NCBI GenBank assembly: GCA_027621335.1
Contig: JAQCAN010000004.1
Location: 1 to 26,934, forward strand
Direction of reading: 5' to 3'
DNA: 26,934 bases
DNA from: Bacteroidota bacterium
GTDB lineage: Bacteria > Bacteroidota > Bacteroidia > Flavobacteriales_D > JABDKJ01
In this document: positions 6,982 through 15,237 of the stretch, piece by piece
How positions within the stretch are numbered: position 1 is the stretch's first letter
How the letters are laid out: each line of letters begins with the position of its first letter
The notes under the pieces: generated by a model
What the model was told of the DNA's origin: nothing
Databases searched by the model: none
Seen by the model: only the letters and a program-made list of their open reading frames with translations
Program-made: the position numbers and the translations under genes

Positions 6982-8826
6982 TTACTCTACCGTCACGCTC
7001 TTCGCCAAGTTTCTTGGCTGATCCACGTTACAGCCTCTCATGACCGCAATATGGTAGGAGAGGAGTTGCAATGGAACCACAGATAGGAAAGGCACTAAGA
7101 TATCTATGGTCTCAGGGATCTCAATACTATGATCGGCCATGGCTTTTACCTGTGTGTCCCCTTCGGTCACAATGGCAATGATCTTTCCTCCACGGGCCTT
7201 GACCTCCTGGATGTTGCTCACCACTTTCTCGTAGGATGAATCCTTGGTGGCTATGACGATGACGGGCATCTCTTCATCGATCAAGGCGATAGGGCCGTGT
7301 TTCATCTCTGCTGCAGGATAGCCTTCAGCATGGATGTAGGAAATCTCTTTGAGCTTCAGAGCCCCTTCGAGAGCCACTGGGAAATTCACCCCACGGCCCA
7401 GATAGAGCATGTTCCTCGCATCTTTGTAGATGGAAGCGATATACCTGACCTGCTCATCGGTCTTCAAAACCTCCTCAAGTTTCTTAGGAATCTGTTCTAG
7501 CTCCACAAGGATGCGCTGCAATTTCCCTTTGGAGATGGTTCCCCGGCTATAGCCAATGGATAAAGCCATCAAGGTGAGGACCGTCAACTGTGCGGTAAAG
7601 GCTTTGGTAGAGGCCACACCGATTTCAGGTCCCGCATGGGTATAGGAGCCTGAATGGGTCTCCCTGGGTATGGAAGAACCAATGACGTTGCACACCCCAT
7701 AGATGAGCGCCCCCTTCTCCTTGGCCATCTTGATGGCGGCCAAGGTATCCGCAGTCTCACCAGACTGAGAGATGGCGACAACGACATCCTTCTCGGTAAT
7801 CACTGGATTTCGATAACGGAATTCTGACGCATATTCCACCTCGACAGGAACCCGCGCCACGTCCTCTATGAGGTACTCAGCCACCAGACCAGCGTGCCAA
7901 GAGGTCCCGCAGGCCACAATGATGATGCGCTCAGCATTCCTGATGCGTTGTTCATGTTCCACGAAACCACCAAGGACGATCTTTCCACTCAGTAGGTCCA
8001 CTCGTCCGCGCATAGAGTCCAAGACGCTCTTGGGCTGCTCATTGATTTCCTTGAGCATGAAGTGCGGATAGCCCCCGAGTTCTAGCGTCTCCAAGTTCAT
8101 CTCCAGCTCTTGGATGTACGGAGTAATGTCCTTGTTTTTGATGGTCTTGATGCGCAGGCCGTTGTCTTTGCTCACCGAGGCGATCTCTCCATCCTCCAGA
8201 TAGACCACATTCTTGGTGTACTCGATGATCGGAGTTGCATCAGAGGCAAAGAAGAATTCATGATCCTCTCCGATGCCCACTACCAGAGGACTGCCCATTT
8301 TGGCTGCAATGAGCTCATTGGGTTTCAGCTTGTTCAAGACCACTATGGCGTAAGCACCCACGACCTCGTTCAATGCGATGCGTATGGATTCGAATAGCTC
8401 GGTTCCGGTGCTCTTATGGACTTCTTGAATTAAATTCACCAATACCTCCGTGTCGGTATCGCTCTTGAAATCATAGCCCCGATTGATGAGCTCATTCTTC
8501 AATGAGGCATAGTTCTCAATGATGCCATTGTGAATGATGCACAGCTCTTCGCTTTCTGAGAAGTGAGGATGGGCGTTGACATCATTTGGGGGACCATGGG
8601 TCGCCCAACGGGTATGACCTATCCCGGCAGTGGCCTTCAATTCTTCTCCTGCCACCAGTTCTTCCAAGTTGGAAACCTTTCCTTTGCACTTGATAAGGCG
8701 TATGCCGTCCTCCATCTGTAAGGCGACACCAGCGCTATCATATCCACGATATTCCAGACGCTTGAGACCCTTCAGTAAGATAGGATAGGCTTGTTTGTCT
8801 CCCAAGTATCCGACTATTCCACACAT
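6982..8826 (-). CDS. glmS: Glutamine--fructose-6-phosphate aminotransferase (isomerizing)
   Basis: GlmS makes glucosamine-6-phosphate from fructose-6-phosphate and glutamine, the first step towards UDP-GlcNAc for peptidoglycan and LPS. The 614-residue length is typical. The protein begins MCGIVGYLG, with the N-terminal nucleophile Cys exposed after Met removal, followed by the class II glutaminase domain with GIGHTRWATHGPP and LCIIHNGIIENY. Two SIS sugar-isomerase domains follow, with VACGTSWHAGLVAEY, ISQSGETADTLAA and YPAAEMKHGPIALID. It ends in the conserved AKSVTVE tail, which closes the active site. The ATG lies 2 bases after the DUF4270 stop, so it is the last gene of a glycogen-synthase-like / DUF4270 / glmS operon. 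No glmS ribozyme is visible; there is no room for one in the 2-base gap. Confidence 0.98.
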   Translation of the reverse strand: MCGIVGYLGDKQAYPILLKGLKRLEYRGYDSAGVALQMEDGIRLIKCKGKVSNLEELVAGEELKATAGIGHTRWATHGPPNDVNAHPHFSESEELCIIHNGIIENYASLKNELINRGYDFKSDTDTEVLVNLIQEVHKSTGTELFESIRIALNEVVGAYAIVVLNKLKPNELIAAKMGSPLVVGIGEDHEFFFASDATPIIEYTKNVVYLEDGEIASVSKDNGLRIKTIKNKDITPYIQELEMNLETLELGGYPHFMLKEINEQPKSVLDSMRGRVDLLSGKIVLGGFVEHEQRIRNAERIIIVACGTSWHAGLVAEYLIEDVARVPVEVEYASEFRYRNPVITEKDVVVAISQSGETADTLAAIKMAKEKGALIYGVCNVIGSSIPRETHSGSYTHAGPEIGVASTKAFTAQLTVLTLMALSIGYSRGTISKGKLQRILVELEQIPKKLEEVLKTDEQVRYIASIYKDARNMLYLGRGVNFPVALEGALKLKEISYIHAEGYPAAEMKHGPIALIDEEMPVIVIATKDSSYEKVVSNIQEVKARGGKIIAIVTEGDTQVKAMADHSIEIPETIDILVPFLSVVPLQLLSYHIAVMRGCNVDQPRNLAKSVTVE

Positions 8827-8828
8827 GG

Positions 8829-10166
8829 CTAATTGAATTCTGTATAGGTGATGACCAACTTGGCCTTCTCCATCATTCCATCAGGGCCGAAAACTTTCAC
8901 CATGCTCGGAGCGGTAGAATTGCTGGTAGGGAGAACCCTGATCGTAGGGTTCTCGATCACACCTGTGATTAACTGTTGTATATAACGGGTGAGGTTCAGT
9001 TTATATGCGTTCACATTGTCATCATAGAACCCATCGCTGAAGGCCTCGCCTTCAAAGATATCTGGAATGGACACGATTTCACCTGATGTGTTCTCATAAA
9101 CTGCGAACATCCGCGCGGGGATACCAAAGGCCATGGTGTCCTGAACCAAGTCGACAGGAAGGATGAGCTGCGCCTTATTGATGGACACATTTCCTTGATC
9201 CAACAGATGCTGGACCGTCTCGAAAGTGATCTCTAGATTCAGTCCCGCCAAGGATTGGATATAGTTGTCGGCTTGACCCATCTCAGGGTTGTCCAACACG
9301 GACTGGGCGTCACTCCCTGTATGGTCATGGCTGAAGTTCAAGAAACGCTCTGTATTCTCATTGATGGAGAAATTGTATTGAACAGTATCCGAATCATCAT
9401 GATAGTAGAGATTCAGCCTAGAATCAGCGCTTAGCAAGTCGAAACGAAGGATATTCCCTCGAGAGCCAGCTTTCTCGGCAGTGATATAGAAGCCTTTGAA
9501 GTACTCATAGAACTCAGTGAAGGAGTTGAATGAAGTTCCACTCCTCGCTTCTTCCAAAAGGGCGGTTCCCAATTGCTCGCTGAGCCTCAATCTGAGCTGA
9601 GGAGCGAGCGTGTCCGTACCGATGATCACATCATCAACGACATTCGGAAGGATGGGCATACTGCCTAGAAAGACCAAGTCCTCTGCTTCGGTTTCCAACA
9701 CGCGGTTTGAAAAGTAATTCGTGTCGAGTACGAGGTCCTCTGTCAGTCTGTATACCTTGATGTCCATGAGGTCCTGATAGCCGTAAATGGGGCTGCTGTT
9801 AGCGTAGCGCAGGCTTAATATCAGGCTATCGAATACAGCCGAAGCATCGATGACAGGACCAAGGGAGCTGGGACGGACTTGAGTGTAGATGGAGGCTTTG
9901 CTCGAGCCATATTCTGCGCTCAGAAGGTCTCCAAGAAGGGCCGTTGAAAGGCCATCGGTCCTGCTGGAATCAGCTAAGATGGTGCGTGTGACCAAGCTGA
10001 AAGTATCCACTATGGAGAGCCCTAGTAGGGCCTCTTCATCTTGCAGTTCGAGCCCGATCTGGTCAACTGCTTTTTCACAAGAGCTGAAAAGTACAAGGCC
10101 CATTGCAAAAAAAGTGGCGGCCATGATTGGCCGCCAGTCTTTTGAACATGTCATGTGATAAGCCAT
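8829..10166 (-). CDS. DUF4270 lipoprotein
   Basis: The product is a 445-residue predicted lipoprotein. Its signal region ends in VLFSSC, with the lipidated Cys at residue 30. An internal ATG at residue 5 is an equally possible start. The mature part is rich in beta-strand patterns and matches the DUF4270 family known from Bacteroidota: CEKAVDQIGLELQDEEAL at the start, then repeated 'FDSLILSLRY' and 'INKAQLILPVDLVQD' style strands, and a terminal KLVITYTEFN. Its function is unknown; an outer-membrane or surface location is inferred from the lipobox. It starts 6 bases after the stop of the glycogen-synthase-like gene and ends 2 bases before glmS. The same gene order recurs in many Bacteroidota, which supports the family call. 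Confidence 0.88.
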   Translation of the reverse strand: MAYHMTCSKDWRPIMAATFFAMGLVLFSSCEKAVDQIGLELQDEEALLGLSIVDTFSLVTRTILADSSRTDGLSTALLGDLLSAEYGSSKASIYTQVRPSSLGPVIDASAVFDSLILSLRYANSSPIYGYQDLMDIKVYRLTEDLVLDTNYFSNRVLETEAEDLVFLGSMPILPNVVDDVIIGTDTLAPQLRLRLSEQLGTALLEEARSGTSFNSFTEFYEYFKGFYITAEKAGSRGNILRFDLLSADSRLNLYYHDDSDTVQYNFSINENTERFLNFSHDHTGSDAQSVLDNPEMGQADNYIQSLAGLNLEITFETVQHLLDQGNVSINKAQLILPVDLVQDTMAFGIPARMFAVYENTSGEIVSIPDIFEGEAFSDGFYDDNVNAYKLNLTRYIQQLITGVIENPTIRVLPTSNSTAPSMVKVFGPDGMMEKAKLVITYTEFN

Positions 10167-10172
10167 CTAGCG

Positions 10173-10997
10173 TCACGCAAGGCTAGTGGCCGACTCGAAA
10201 ACCTGTTGGTAGAACTCAGCATATTTTGGTTCGTAGTTCTCGGCTCCGCAATACTCCAAGGTATCCAGCCCGCTTTCCTCTATAGCTTTCAAAACAGACT
10301 TATCCAAGTCAGGGGACCCCTTGACTACCGCATCCGAATATTGCATCGCCAACCTGTGCAGATTCTCCATTGACGGAGTGGATAATACGGAGACGTCCTT
10401 AGGCTCCAGCTCCTCATAGATGAGCTTATCTTTCAATTTGGCATCGAACTTCTTAGGGCCTGGAGTGCTGTAAGGGCTATACACAATCTTGGAATTCTCA
10501 AAGTGGGGGTCCTCGTTGAAGACCTTTCTAACCAGCATAGGCGCAAGAGCCGTCATCCAACCATGGCAGTGGATGATGTCCGGTTTCCATCCTAGTTTCT
10601 TCACTGTCTCTAGAGCTCCTTTGCAGAAGAAGAGCGCACGCTCGTCATTGTCCTCGAAGAAATTGCCATCCTTGTCGCTGACTACCGCCTTGCGTTTGAA
10701 GAATTCCTCATTGTCGATGAAGTAGACCTGCATCCTGATCTGCGGGATGGAGGCCACTTTGATGATGAGAGGATGGTCACTGTCATTGATGACCAGATTC
10801 ATTCCAGATAGCCTGATCACTTCATGTAGCTGATGCCTTCTCTCGTTGATGCAGCCGTAACGCGGCATGAAGACCCGGATTTCATGTCCCTGCTCGTGCA
10901 TGTATTGGGGGAGCATCCTGGTGCGTGTGGCGATGGGTCCTTCTTCGAGGAAAGGGGTGATTTCTTGAGCTAGATAAAGGATTTTCAAATTTTCCAT
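10173..10997 (-). CDS. Glycogen/starch synthase-like protein (GT5 N-terminal domain only)
   Basis: The 274-residue protein matches only the N-terminal Rossmann domain of glycogen synthase: ILYLAQEITPFLEEGPIATR at the start, HEIRVFMPRYGCINERRHQL, DNDERALFFCKGALETVKKL and PDIIHCHGWMTALAPM. The second GT-B domain, with the sugar-nucleotide site, is absent. Standard glycogen synthases begin with a KxGGL motif that binds ADP-glucose; here the corresponding place reads EEGPIATR, so the canonical Lys-Gly-Gly is missing. Catalysis of the usual reaction is therefore doubtful. Such short forms of about 270 residues are known next to DUF4270 and panC in Bacteroidota, so this is not a local truncation. 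It is the first gene of the operon and has a strong promoter shared with DUF4270 and glmS. A role in envelope polysaccharide work is a guess. Confidence 0.85.
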   Translation of the reverse strand: MENLKILYLAQEITPFLEEGPIATRTRMLPQYMHEQGHEIRVFMPRYGCINERRHQLHEVIRLSGMNLVINDSDHPLIIKVASIPQIRMQVYFIDNEEFFKRKAVVSDKDGNFFEDNDERALFFCKGALETVKKLGWKPDIIHCHGWMTALAPMLVRKVFNEDPHFENSKIVYSPYSTPGPKKFDAKLKDKLIYEELEPKDVSVLSTPSMENLHRLAMQYSDAVVKGSPDLDKSVLKAIEESGLDTLEYCGAENYEPKYAEFYQQVFESATSLA

Positions 10998-11028
10998 ATG
11001 GGGTGTTTACAGAACCTAATTGCGGGTA

Positions 11029-11059
11029 CAAAAATATAGAAAAAAAGGCCAGTACTCAA
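11029..11059 (-). promoter_or_regulatory. Bacteroidota-type promoter of the glycogen-synthase-like / DUF4270 / glmS operon
   Basis: On the minus strand, TTG at 11059-11057 is followed after 20 bases by TATTTTTG (11036-11029), a full match to TAnnTTTG. A start of transcription about 7 bases further on gives a leader of roughly 25 bases before the ATG at 10997. Confidence 0.75.
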
Positions 11060-11098
11060 CAAATAGAACTAGCTTAGCCCGCAAAGCGCTGATAATCA

Positions 11099-11962
11099 AT
11101 GACCTCTGAAAAACCGTGTGTTGTCCATTCGTTGACAGAACTCAGAATAGAGCTTCAAAAGCTTAGAAATCAAGGAAAAAGAATCGCATTCGTTCCCACA
11201 ATGGGGGCCCTTCATGCCGGACATATGTCATTGATCGAGCTGGCCAAAGGAGAGGAGGTTGCAGTAGTCTGCAGCATCTTTGTGAATCCCACCCAGTTCA
11301 CAGACAGCAAGGATCTGGAGAACTACCCTAGGACCGAAAACAAGGATATCCTTATGCTGGAGCAGTATGGTTGCGACCTTATCTACATCCCGGTCATGGA
11401 TGAGATCTATCCTGACGATCACGAAGGCATCACCATCGCGTACCATGGATTGGACAGTGTCATGGAAGGAACCTCACGACCAGGCCATTTCAATGGCGTA
11501 GTAGAGGTGGTCTATCGGCTTTTCCAGCTTGTCCAGCCCGATATGGCCTGCTTCGGGGAAAAGGACTTCCAACAACTGGCGATCATCAGGGAAATGGTGA
11601 AGCAGCATGAACTTCCAATCAACATCATTCCATGCCCCATCATTCGAGAACAGAACGGCTTGGCTATGAGCTCTAGGAATACCCGCCTCACTGAAGCCCA
11701 AAGAAAGGATGCCGAACTCCTCTATGAGACATTGACTGAACTGAAGGATCTTAAAGACCTTATGAATCCTGACGAACTGGCGGAATGGGGACGTAATAGG
11801 ATCCGTCAATCAGGGAAATGTGAGTTGGAGTATCTGGAAGTGGCTGACTCGGCCACCCTGAGCCCTATGTATCGCTGGCATGAGAGCACTTCGGCTAGGG
11901 CCTTTGTCGCAGTCCGATTCGGAGAGGTCCGTCTGATCGACAACATGGAAGTCCATCCATGA
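11099..11962 (+). CDS. panC: Pantothenate synthetase (pantoate--beta-alanine ligase)
   Basis: PanC joins pantoate and beta-alanine with ATP to form pantothenate, the precursor of coenzyme A. The 287-residue length is normal. The nucleotidyltransferase HxGH motif is seen in PTMGALHAGHMSLI (His39, His42). Other family signatures are SIFVNPTQF, GAVVEV-like FNGVVEVVYRLFQLVQPDMA, FGEKDFQQLAIIR and the KMSKS-equivalent AMSSRNTRL. The ATG at 11099 fits the usual N-terminus. It is the first gene of a plus-strand operon and diverges from the glycogen-synthase-like operon across a 101-base gap. panD, which supplies the beta-alanine, follows 37 bases later, so both enzymes of the last steps are made together. 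Confidence 0.98.
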   Translation: MTSEKPCVVHSLTELRIELQKLRNQGKRIAFVPTMGALHAGHMSLIELAKGEEVAVVCSIFVNPTQFTDSKDLENYPRTENKDILMLEQYGCDLIYIPVMDEIYPDDHEGITIAYHGLDSVMEGTSRPGHFNGVVEVVYRLFQLVQPDMACFGEKDFQQLAIIREMVKQHELPINIIPCPIIREQNGLAMSSRNTRLTEAQRKDAELLYETLTELKDLKDLMNPDELAEWGRNRIRQSGKCELEYLEVADSATLSPMYRWHESTSARAFVAVRFGEVRLIDNMEVHP

Positions 11963-11985
11963 GTGCTCAGGTCTCCTAAAGGATA

Positions 11986-11993
11986 TACTTTTG
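11986..11993 (+). promoter_or_regulatory. TAnnTTTG element directly before panD
   Basis: TACTTTTG matches the -7 consensus fully and lies 6 bases before the panD ATG, giving the context TTTTGCACCCC before the start codon. Initiation about 7 bases downstream would start the mRNA at or beside the start codon. No TTG at the expected upstream distance was found, so it may be a weak internal promoter or chance. Confidence 0.4.
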
Positions 11994-11999
11994 CACCCC

Positions 12000-12350
12000 A
12001 TGAAGATACAGATAGTAAAGTCTAAAATCCATCGCGTCACCGTGACACAGGCCGACCTCAATTATGTAGGAAGCATCACCATTGACCAGGGTTTGGCTGA
12101 GGCAGCCAATCTTATAGAAGGAGAGCGCGTGCAGATCGTCAACATCAATAATGGCGCCCGCCTGGAGACCTATGTCATCTTTGGTGAGAAGGACTCGGGG
12201 ACCATATGCCTCAATGGACCTGCCTCCAGAATGTGTGCCGTGGGGGACATCATCATCATCATCGGTTACTGCTACATGGATTTTGAAGAAGCAAAAGGGT
12301 TCAAGCCTAGCTTGGTCTTTCCAGATACCCGCACGAACAGCCTCAAGTAA
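12000..12350 (+). CDS. panD: Aspartate 1-decarboxylase proenzyme
   Basis: PanD decarboxylates L-aspartate to beta-alanine for pantothenate synthesis. It is made as a proenzyme that cleaves itself to form a pyruvoyl group. The start at ATG 12000 gives 116 residues and places the cleavage pair Gly24-Ser25 (NYVGSITI) at the family's usual numbering. Arg54 and Tyr58 (NNGARLETYVI) also fall where active-site residues lie in the E. coli enzyme. An in-frame TTG 9 bases upstream is unlikely to be used, since it would shift this numbering. AAAGGAT about 17 bases upstream could help ribosome binding. It sits between panC and the UPF0104-type gene, whose ATG is 5 bases after the panD stop. Confidence 0.98.
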   Translation: MKIQIVKSKIHRVTVTQADLNYVGSITIDQGLAEAANLIEGERVQIVNINNGARLETYVIFGEKDSGTICLNGPASRMCAVGDIIIIIGYCYMDFEEAKGFKPSLVFPDTRTNSLK

Positions 12351-12355
12351 GCGCA

Positions 12356-13363
12356 ATGAGCAAGCTTATCAGGGCATTGAAGATAGGCGTGCCACTACTA
12401 TTGGCCGTCTACCTGATGTACAAGACCTTTGAGGATCCTGCTAAGCGAGACGAGCTCTTCGAGGCCATTGGACGCATGGACCTCATCTGGCTTTTCCTCT
12501 CGATCCTCTGTGCCTGGGTATCCCACCTCGTAAGGGCCCAACGCTGGAGGTATCTACTTATTCCATTGGGCTATGACACACGCCTTTGGACGCGCTACCA
12601 CGCCACCATGGCGGGCTATCTCATCAATATGGTGTTGCCCCGTGTGGGTGAGGTGAGTCGGGCGGCCATCACCTCCAAATATGAGAAGATCCCTTTCGAT
12701 AAGACCTTCGGTTCCATAGCTGCAGAACGCATTGTGGATCTGGTCATCCTCGGGGCTATAACGGCCTTGACGATGTTCACTCAACGGGCTATCATTTGGG
12801 AGCATGTCAGTACTATGTTGGAACAGCAGGATAGCGGTGAATCCAACCCTTATGTCTTCTGGATCAAAGTGGGAGTGGTGCTAGCTGTCTTGATTGGGCT
12901 GTATTTATTAGGCAACTCGCTTCGAGTAAAAATCCTTGGCTTCTTGAAGGGCTTATTGGACGGATTGCTAAGCATCTACCATACGCCCTATAAGTTCAGA
13001 TTCATTGCTGACAGTCTCTTGATATGGGGCCTCTACCTTTTAATGTTCTTTCTTCCATTCCACTGCATGCCTGAGACCGCCTTGATGGGCACTGGGGCCA
13101 TCATGGCCGCTTTTGTCTTCGGGAGTTTCTCCGTGGTTCTTACGCCTGGCGGGACTGGTACCTATCATTTTGCAGTGGGTCTGGCCTTGTCCCTCTACGG
13201 TCTGGACCTAGGAATAGGACAAGCCTTGGGATTGGCCATTTGGGCCTCGCAAGCCTTCATGCTCATCGTTCTAGGGGCGCTTTCCTTACTTTTAGTTCCC
13301 AGATACAACCGAAACTATGAAGGGCATACAGCCGTTCCTGTCCAGAAAAATAAGACCTCTTGA
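12356..13363 (+). CDS. UPF0104 / lysylphosphatidylglycerol synthase TM-region family membrane protein
   Basis: The 335-residue protein is polytopic with about 8 hydrophobic segments. It shows the family signatures HLVRAQRWRYLL in the first cytosolic loop, INMVLPRVGEVSRA and IAAERIVDLVIL, and near the end FGSFSVVLTPGGTGTYHFAV. It resembles the flippase-type membrane part of MprF and the AglD2-like UPF0104 family. It has no aminoacyl-transferase domain, so lipid lysylation is not expected; transport or flipping of an envelope lipid is a plausible but untested role. It is co-transcribed with panD and overlaps the rfaE2 frame by 47 bases. A second member of the family, only loosely similar, lies at 24063-25253. 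Placement between panD and radA recurs in Bacteroidota. Confidence 0.9.
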   Translation: MSKLIRALKIGVPLLLAVYLMYKTFEDPAKRDELFEAIGRMDLIWLFLSILCAWVSHLVRAQRWRYLLIPLGYDTRLWTRYHATMAGYLINMVLPRVGEVSRAAITSKYEKIPFDKTFGSIAAERIVDLVILGAITALTMFTQRAIIWEHVSTMLEQQDSGESNPYVFWIKVGVVLAVLIGLYLLGNSLRVKILGFLKGLLDGLLSIYHTPYKFRFIADSLLIWGLYLLMFFLPFHCMPETALMGTGAIMAAFVFGSFSVVLTPGGTGTYHFAVGLALSLYGLDLGIGQALGLAIWASQAFMLIVLGALSLLLVPRYNRNYEGHTAVPVQKNKTS

Positions 13364-13844
13364 AGACCTGCTTCAGGAGCTGAACGCATGGAGGGATAAA
13401 GGACACCGCATCGGATTCACGAACGGAGTCTTCGATATCCTACATGTTGGGCATGTGAATTATCTCCAAGAAGCATCAGAGCAGGTGGATCATCTCGTGA
13501 TAGGACTGAATAGCGATGACTCCGTTAAGCGACTGGGAAAAGGCCCGGAACGCCCCATCAATGGTCAACAGGCTAGGGCGATTGTTCTAGCTGGGCTTGC
13601 TTCGGTGCACGCAGTGGTCATTTTCCAACAAGACACTCCCGAGGGCCTCATCCATTCGATTTCTCCTGATGTGCTCTTCAAAGGCGGGGACTATGACTCT
13701 GCTGAGAGGAATCGGGATGACCCAAGGTACATTGTCGGTTCCGACTGGGTCCTGGAGCAAGGAGGAAAAGTGGTCAGCATCCCAATCGTTGAAGGCTTCA
13801 GCACTACAGGAACTGTGAAACGCATGCGTCAAGATGGCCACTAA
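13317..13844 (+). CDS. rfaE2: D-glycero-beta-D-manno-heptose 1-phosphate adenylyltransferase
   Basis: The 175-residue protein is a cytidylyltransferase-like enzyme of the type that makes ADP-heptose for LPS core. TNGVFDILHVGHVNYL holds the HxGH nucleotide-binding motif (His43, His46), followed by VIGLNSDDSVKRL, LFKGGDY and the terminal EGFSTTGTVKRM. It corresponds to the C-terminal half of the fused E. coli HldE; the kinase half is not nearby, so the split form is likely. The ATG at 13317 lies inside the UPF0104 gene, giving a 47-base overlap; a normal family N-terminus (leader, then 'W..KG.RIGFTNG') argues for it. Its end overlaps radA by 11 bases. Both overlaps suggest coupled translation. 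The exact sugar substrate is inferred from family similarity. Confidence 0.93.
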   Translation: MKGIQPFLSRKIRPLEDLLQELNAWRDKGHRIGFTNGVFDILHVGHVNYLQEASEQVDHLVIGLNSDDSVKRLGKGPERPINGQQARAIVLAGLASVHAVVIFQQDTPEGLIHSISPDVLFKGGDYDSAERNRDDPRYIVGSDWVLEQGGKVVSIPIVEGFSTTGTVKRMRQDGH

Positions 13845-15210
13845 GACTAAAAGTAAGAAGGCCTATTTCTGCAAGAGCTGTGGAAATGAATTTGCTCAAT
13901 GGATGGGCAAGTGTCCAGCATGCAACGAATGGAATACGCTCATTGAGGAATTGGTTGTGAAGGCCGATAAGGCCGACTTCAGCAACTCTAGATCTGCACA
14001 GGAACGCAAGAAGGCCAAACCGCTATCCCAGATCCAACGTGAGGATAATGAGCGTATAGTGACAGGCTATGCCGAGCTGGATAGGGTCTTGGGCGGTGGC
14101 TTGGTCCCAGGGGCAGTAGTCCTGCTCGGTGGAGAGCCGGGCATCGGTAAATCTACTTTGACCCTTCAAGTGGCCATGAAGCTGAAGAAACGGGTGCTGT
14201 ATATCTCGGGTGAAGAGAGCCTGCAGCAGATCAAGATGAGGGCCGAGCGCCTTGAGGAGACCAATGAGTCATGTCTCCTCTTGAATGAGGTGAACACCCA
14301 GCACATCATGGCCCAACTGGAAGAAGTGCGACCCGAAGTCCTCATTGTGGACTCTATTCAGACCTTATATAGCCCCCAATTGGACAGCACCCCTGGGAGC
14401 ATCTCACAGATCAGGGAATGCACGGCTGAGATGATGCAATTCGCCAAGCAGACCTCCACTCCAGTGATTCTGATCGGGCACATCACCAAGGACGGGAATC
14501 TGGCTGGGCCAAAGGTCCTGGAACACATGGTGGACACGGTCCTACATTTCGAAGGTGACCGGAACCACGCCTACCGATTACTCCGATCCACCAAGAACCG
14601 TTTTGGATCCACCCATGAACTGGGCATCTTCGAGATGGCCGGGGATGGACTGCATGAGGTCCTGGATCCTAGCAAGGTCTTGACCAACAGTTTTGATGAG
14701 GAGTACAGCGGGATTGCAGTTGGCGCCATGTTGGAAGGATTGCGGCCCATGCTCATTGAAGCTCAGGCCTTGGTGAGTTCTGCGGTCTATGGTACTCCCC
14801 AGCGCTCAGCTACGGGATTCGACCTGCGCAGATTGAATATGCTCCTAGCGGTTCTAGAGAAAAGGGGCGGATTCAAGATAGGGGCAAAAGATGTCTTCTT
14901 GAACATCGCTGGGGGACTGAGAGTGGAAGATCCCGGACTGGACTTGGCCATTGTGGCGGCCATCATGTCCTCCTACTTGGACATTGCCATTCCCACAGGC
15001 ACCTGTTTCGCGGCCGAAATCGGGCTGAGTGGTGAACTAAGGCCTGCTTCCAGAGTGGTCCAGCGCATCAACGAAGCGGCTAAACTCGGGTATAAACGCA
15101 TTTATGTAAGCAGCTACGGACCTCAGGAGGATGTGCCAAAGTCAGGAATCAAAGTCCACAAGATATCCAGACTTCAAGAGGTATTCAGCAGCTTGTTCGG
15201 AGGAAATTAA
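13834..15210 (+). CDS. radA: DNA repair protein RadA
   Basis: RadA is a RecA-like, DnaB-type ATPase that helps branch migration and the processing of recombination intermediates. The 458-residue protein has the N-terminal C4 zinc finger (Cys13, Cys16, Cys27, Cys30 in CKSCGNEFAQWMGKCPAC). The Walker A is GGEPGIGKST (Lys106), the Walker B-like strand is VLIVDS, and the RadA-specific KNRFG motif is at residues 254-258. The C-terminal third is the Lon-protease-like domain with AKDVFLNIAGGLRVEDPGLD; as in other RadA proteins it lacks a peptidase role. The start overlaps rfaE2 by 11 bases. It ends the plus-strand operon and converges with the phosphate transporter gene. No terminator hairpin is obvious in the 27-base gap. 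Confidence 0.98.
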   Translation: MATKTKSKKAYFCKSCGNEFAQWMGKCPACNEWNTLIEELVVKADKADFSNSRSAQERKKAKPLSQIQREDNERIVTGYAELDRVLGGGLVPGAVVLLGGEPGIGKSTLTLQVAMKLKKRVLYISGEESLQQIKMRAERLEETNESCLLLNEVNTQHIMAQLEEVRPEVLIVDSIQTLYSPQLDSTPGSISQIRECTAEMMQFAKQTSTPVILIGHITKDGNLAGPKVLEHMVDTVLHFEGDRNHAYRLLRSTKNRFGSTHELGIFEMAGDGLHEVLDPSKVLTNSFDEEYSGIAVGAMLEGLRPMLIEAQALVSSAVYGTPQRSATGFDLRRLNMLLAVLEKRGGFKIGAKDVFLNIAGGLRVEDPGLDLAIVAAIMSSYLDIAIPTGTCFAAEIGLSGELRPASRVVQRINEAAKLGYKRIYVSSYGPQEDVPKSGIKVHKISRLQEVFSSLFGGN

Positions 15211-15237
15211 ATCGCACTCGACCAGAAAAGAAAGCCA

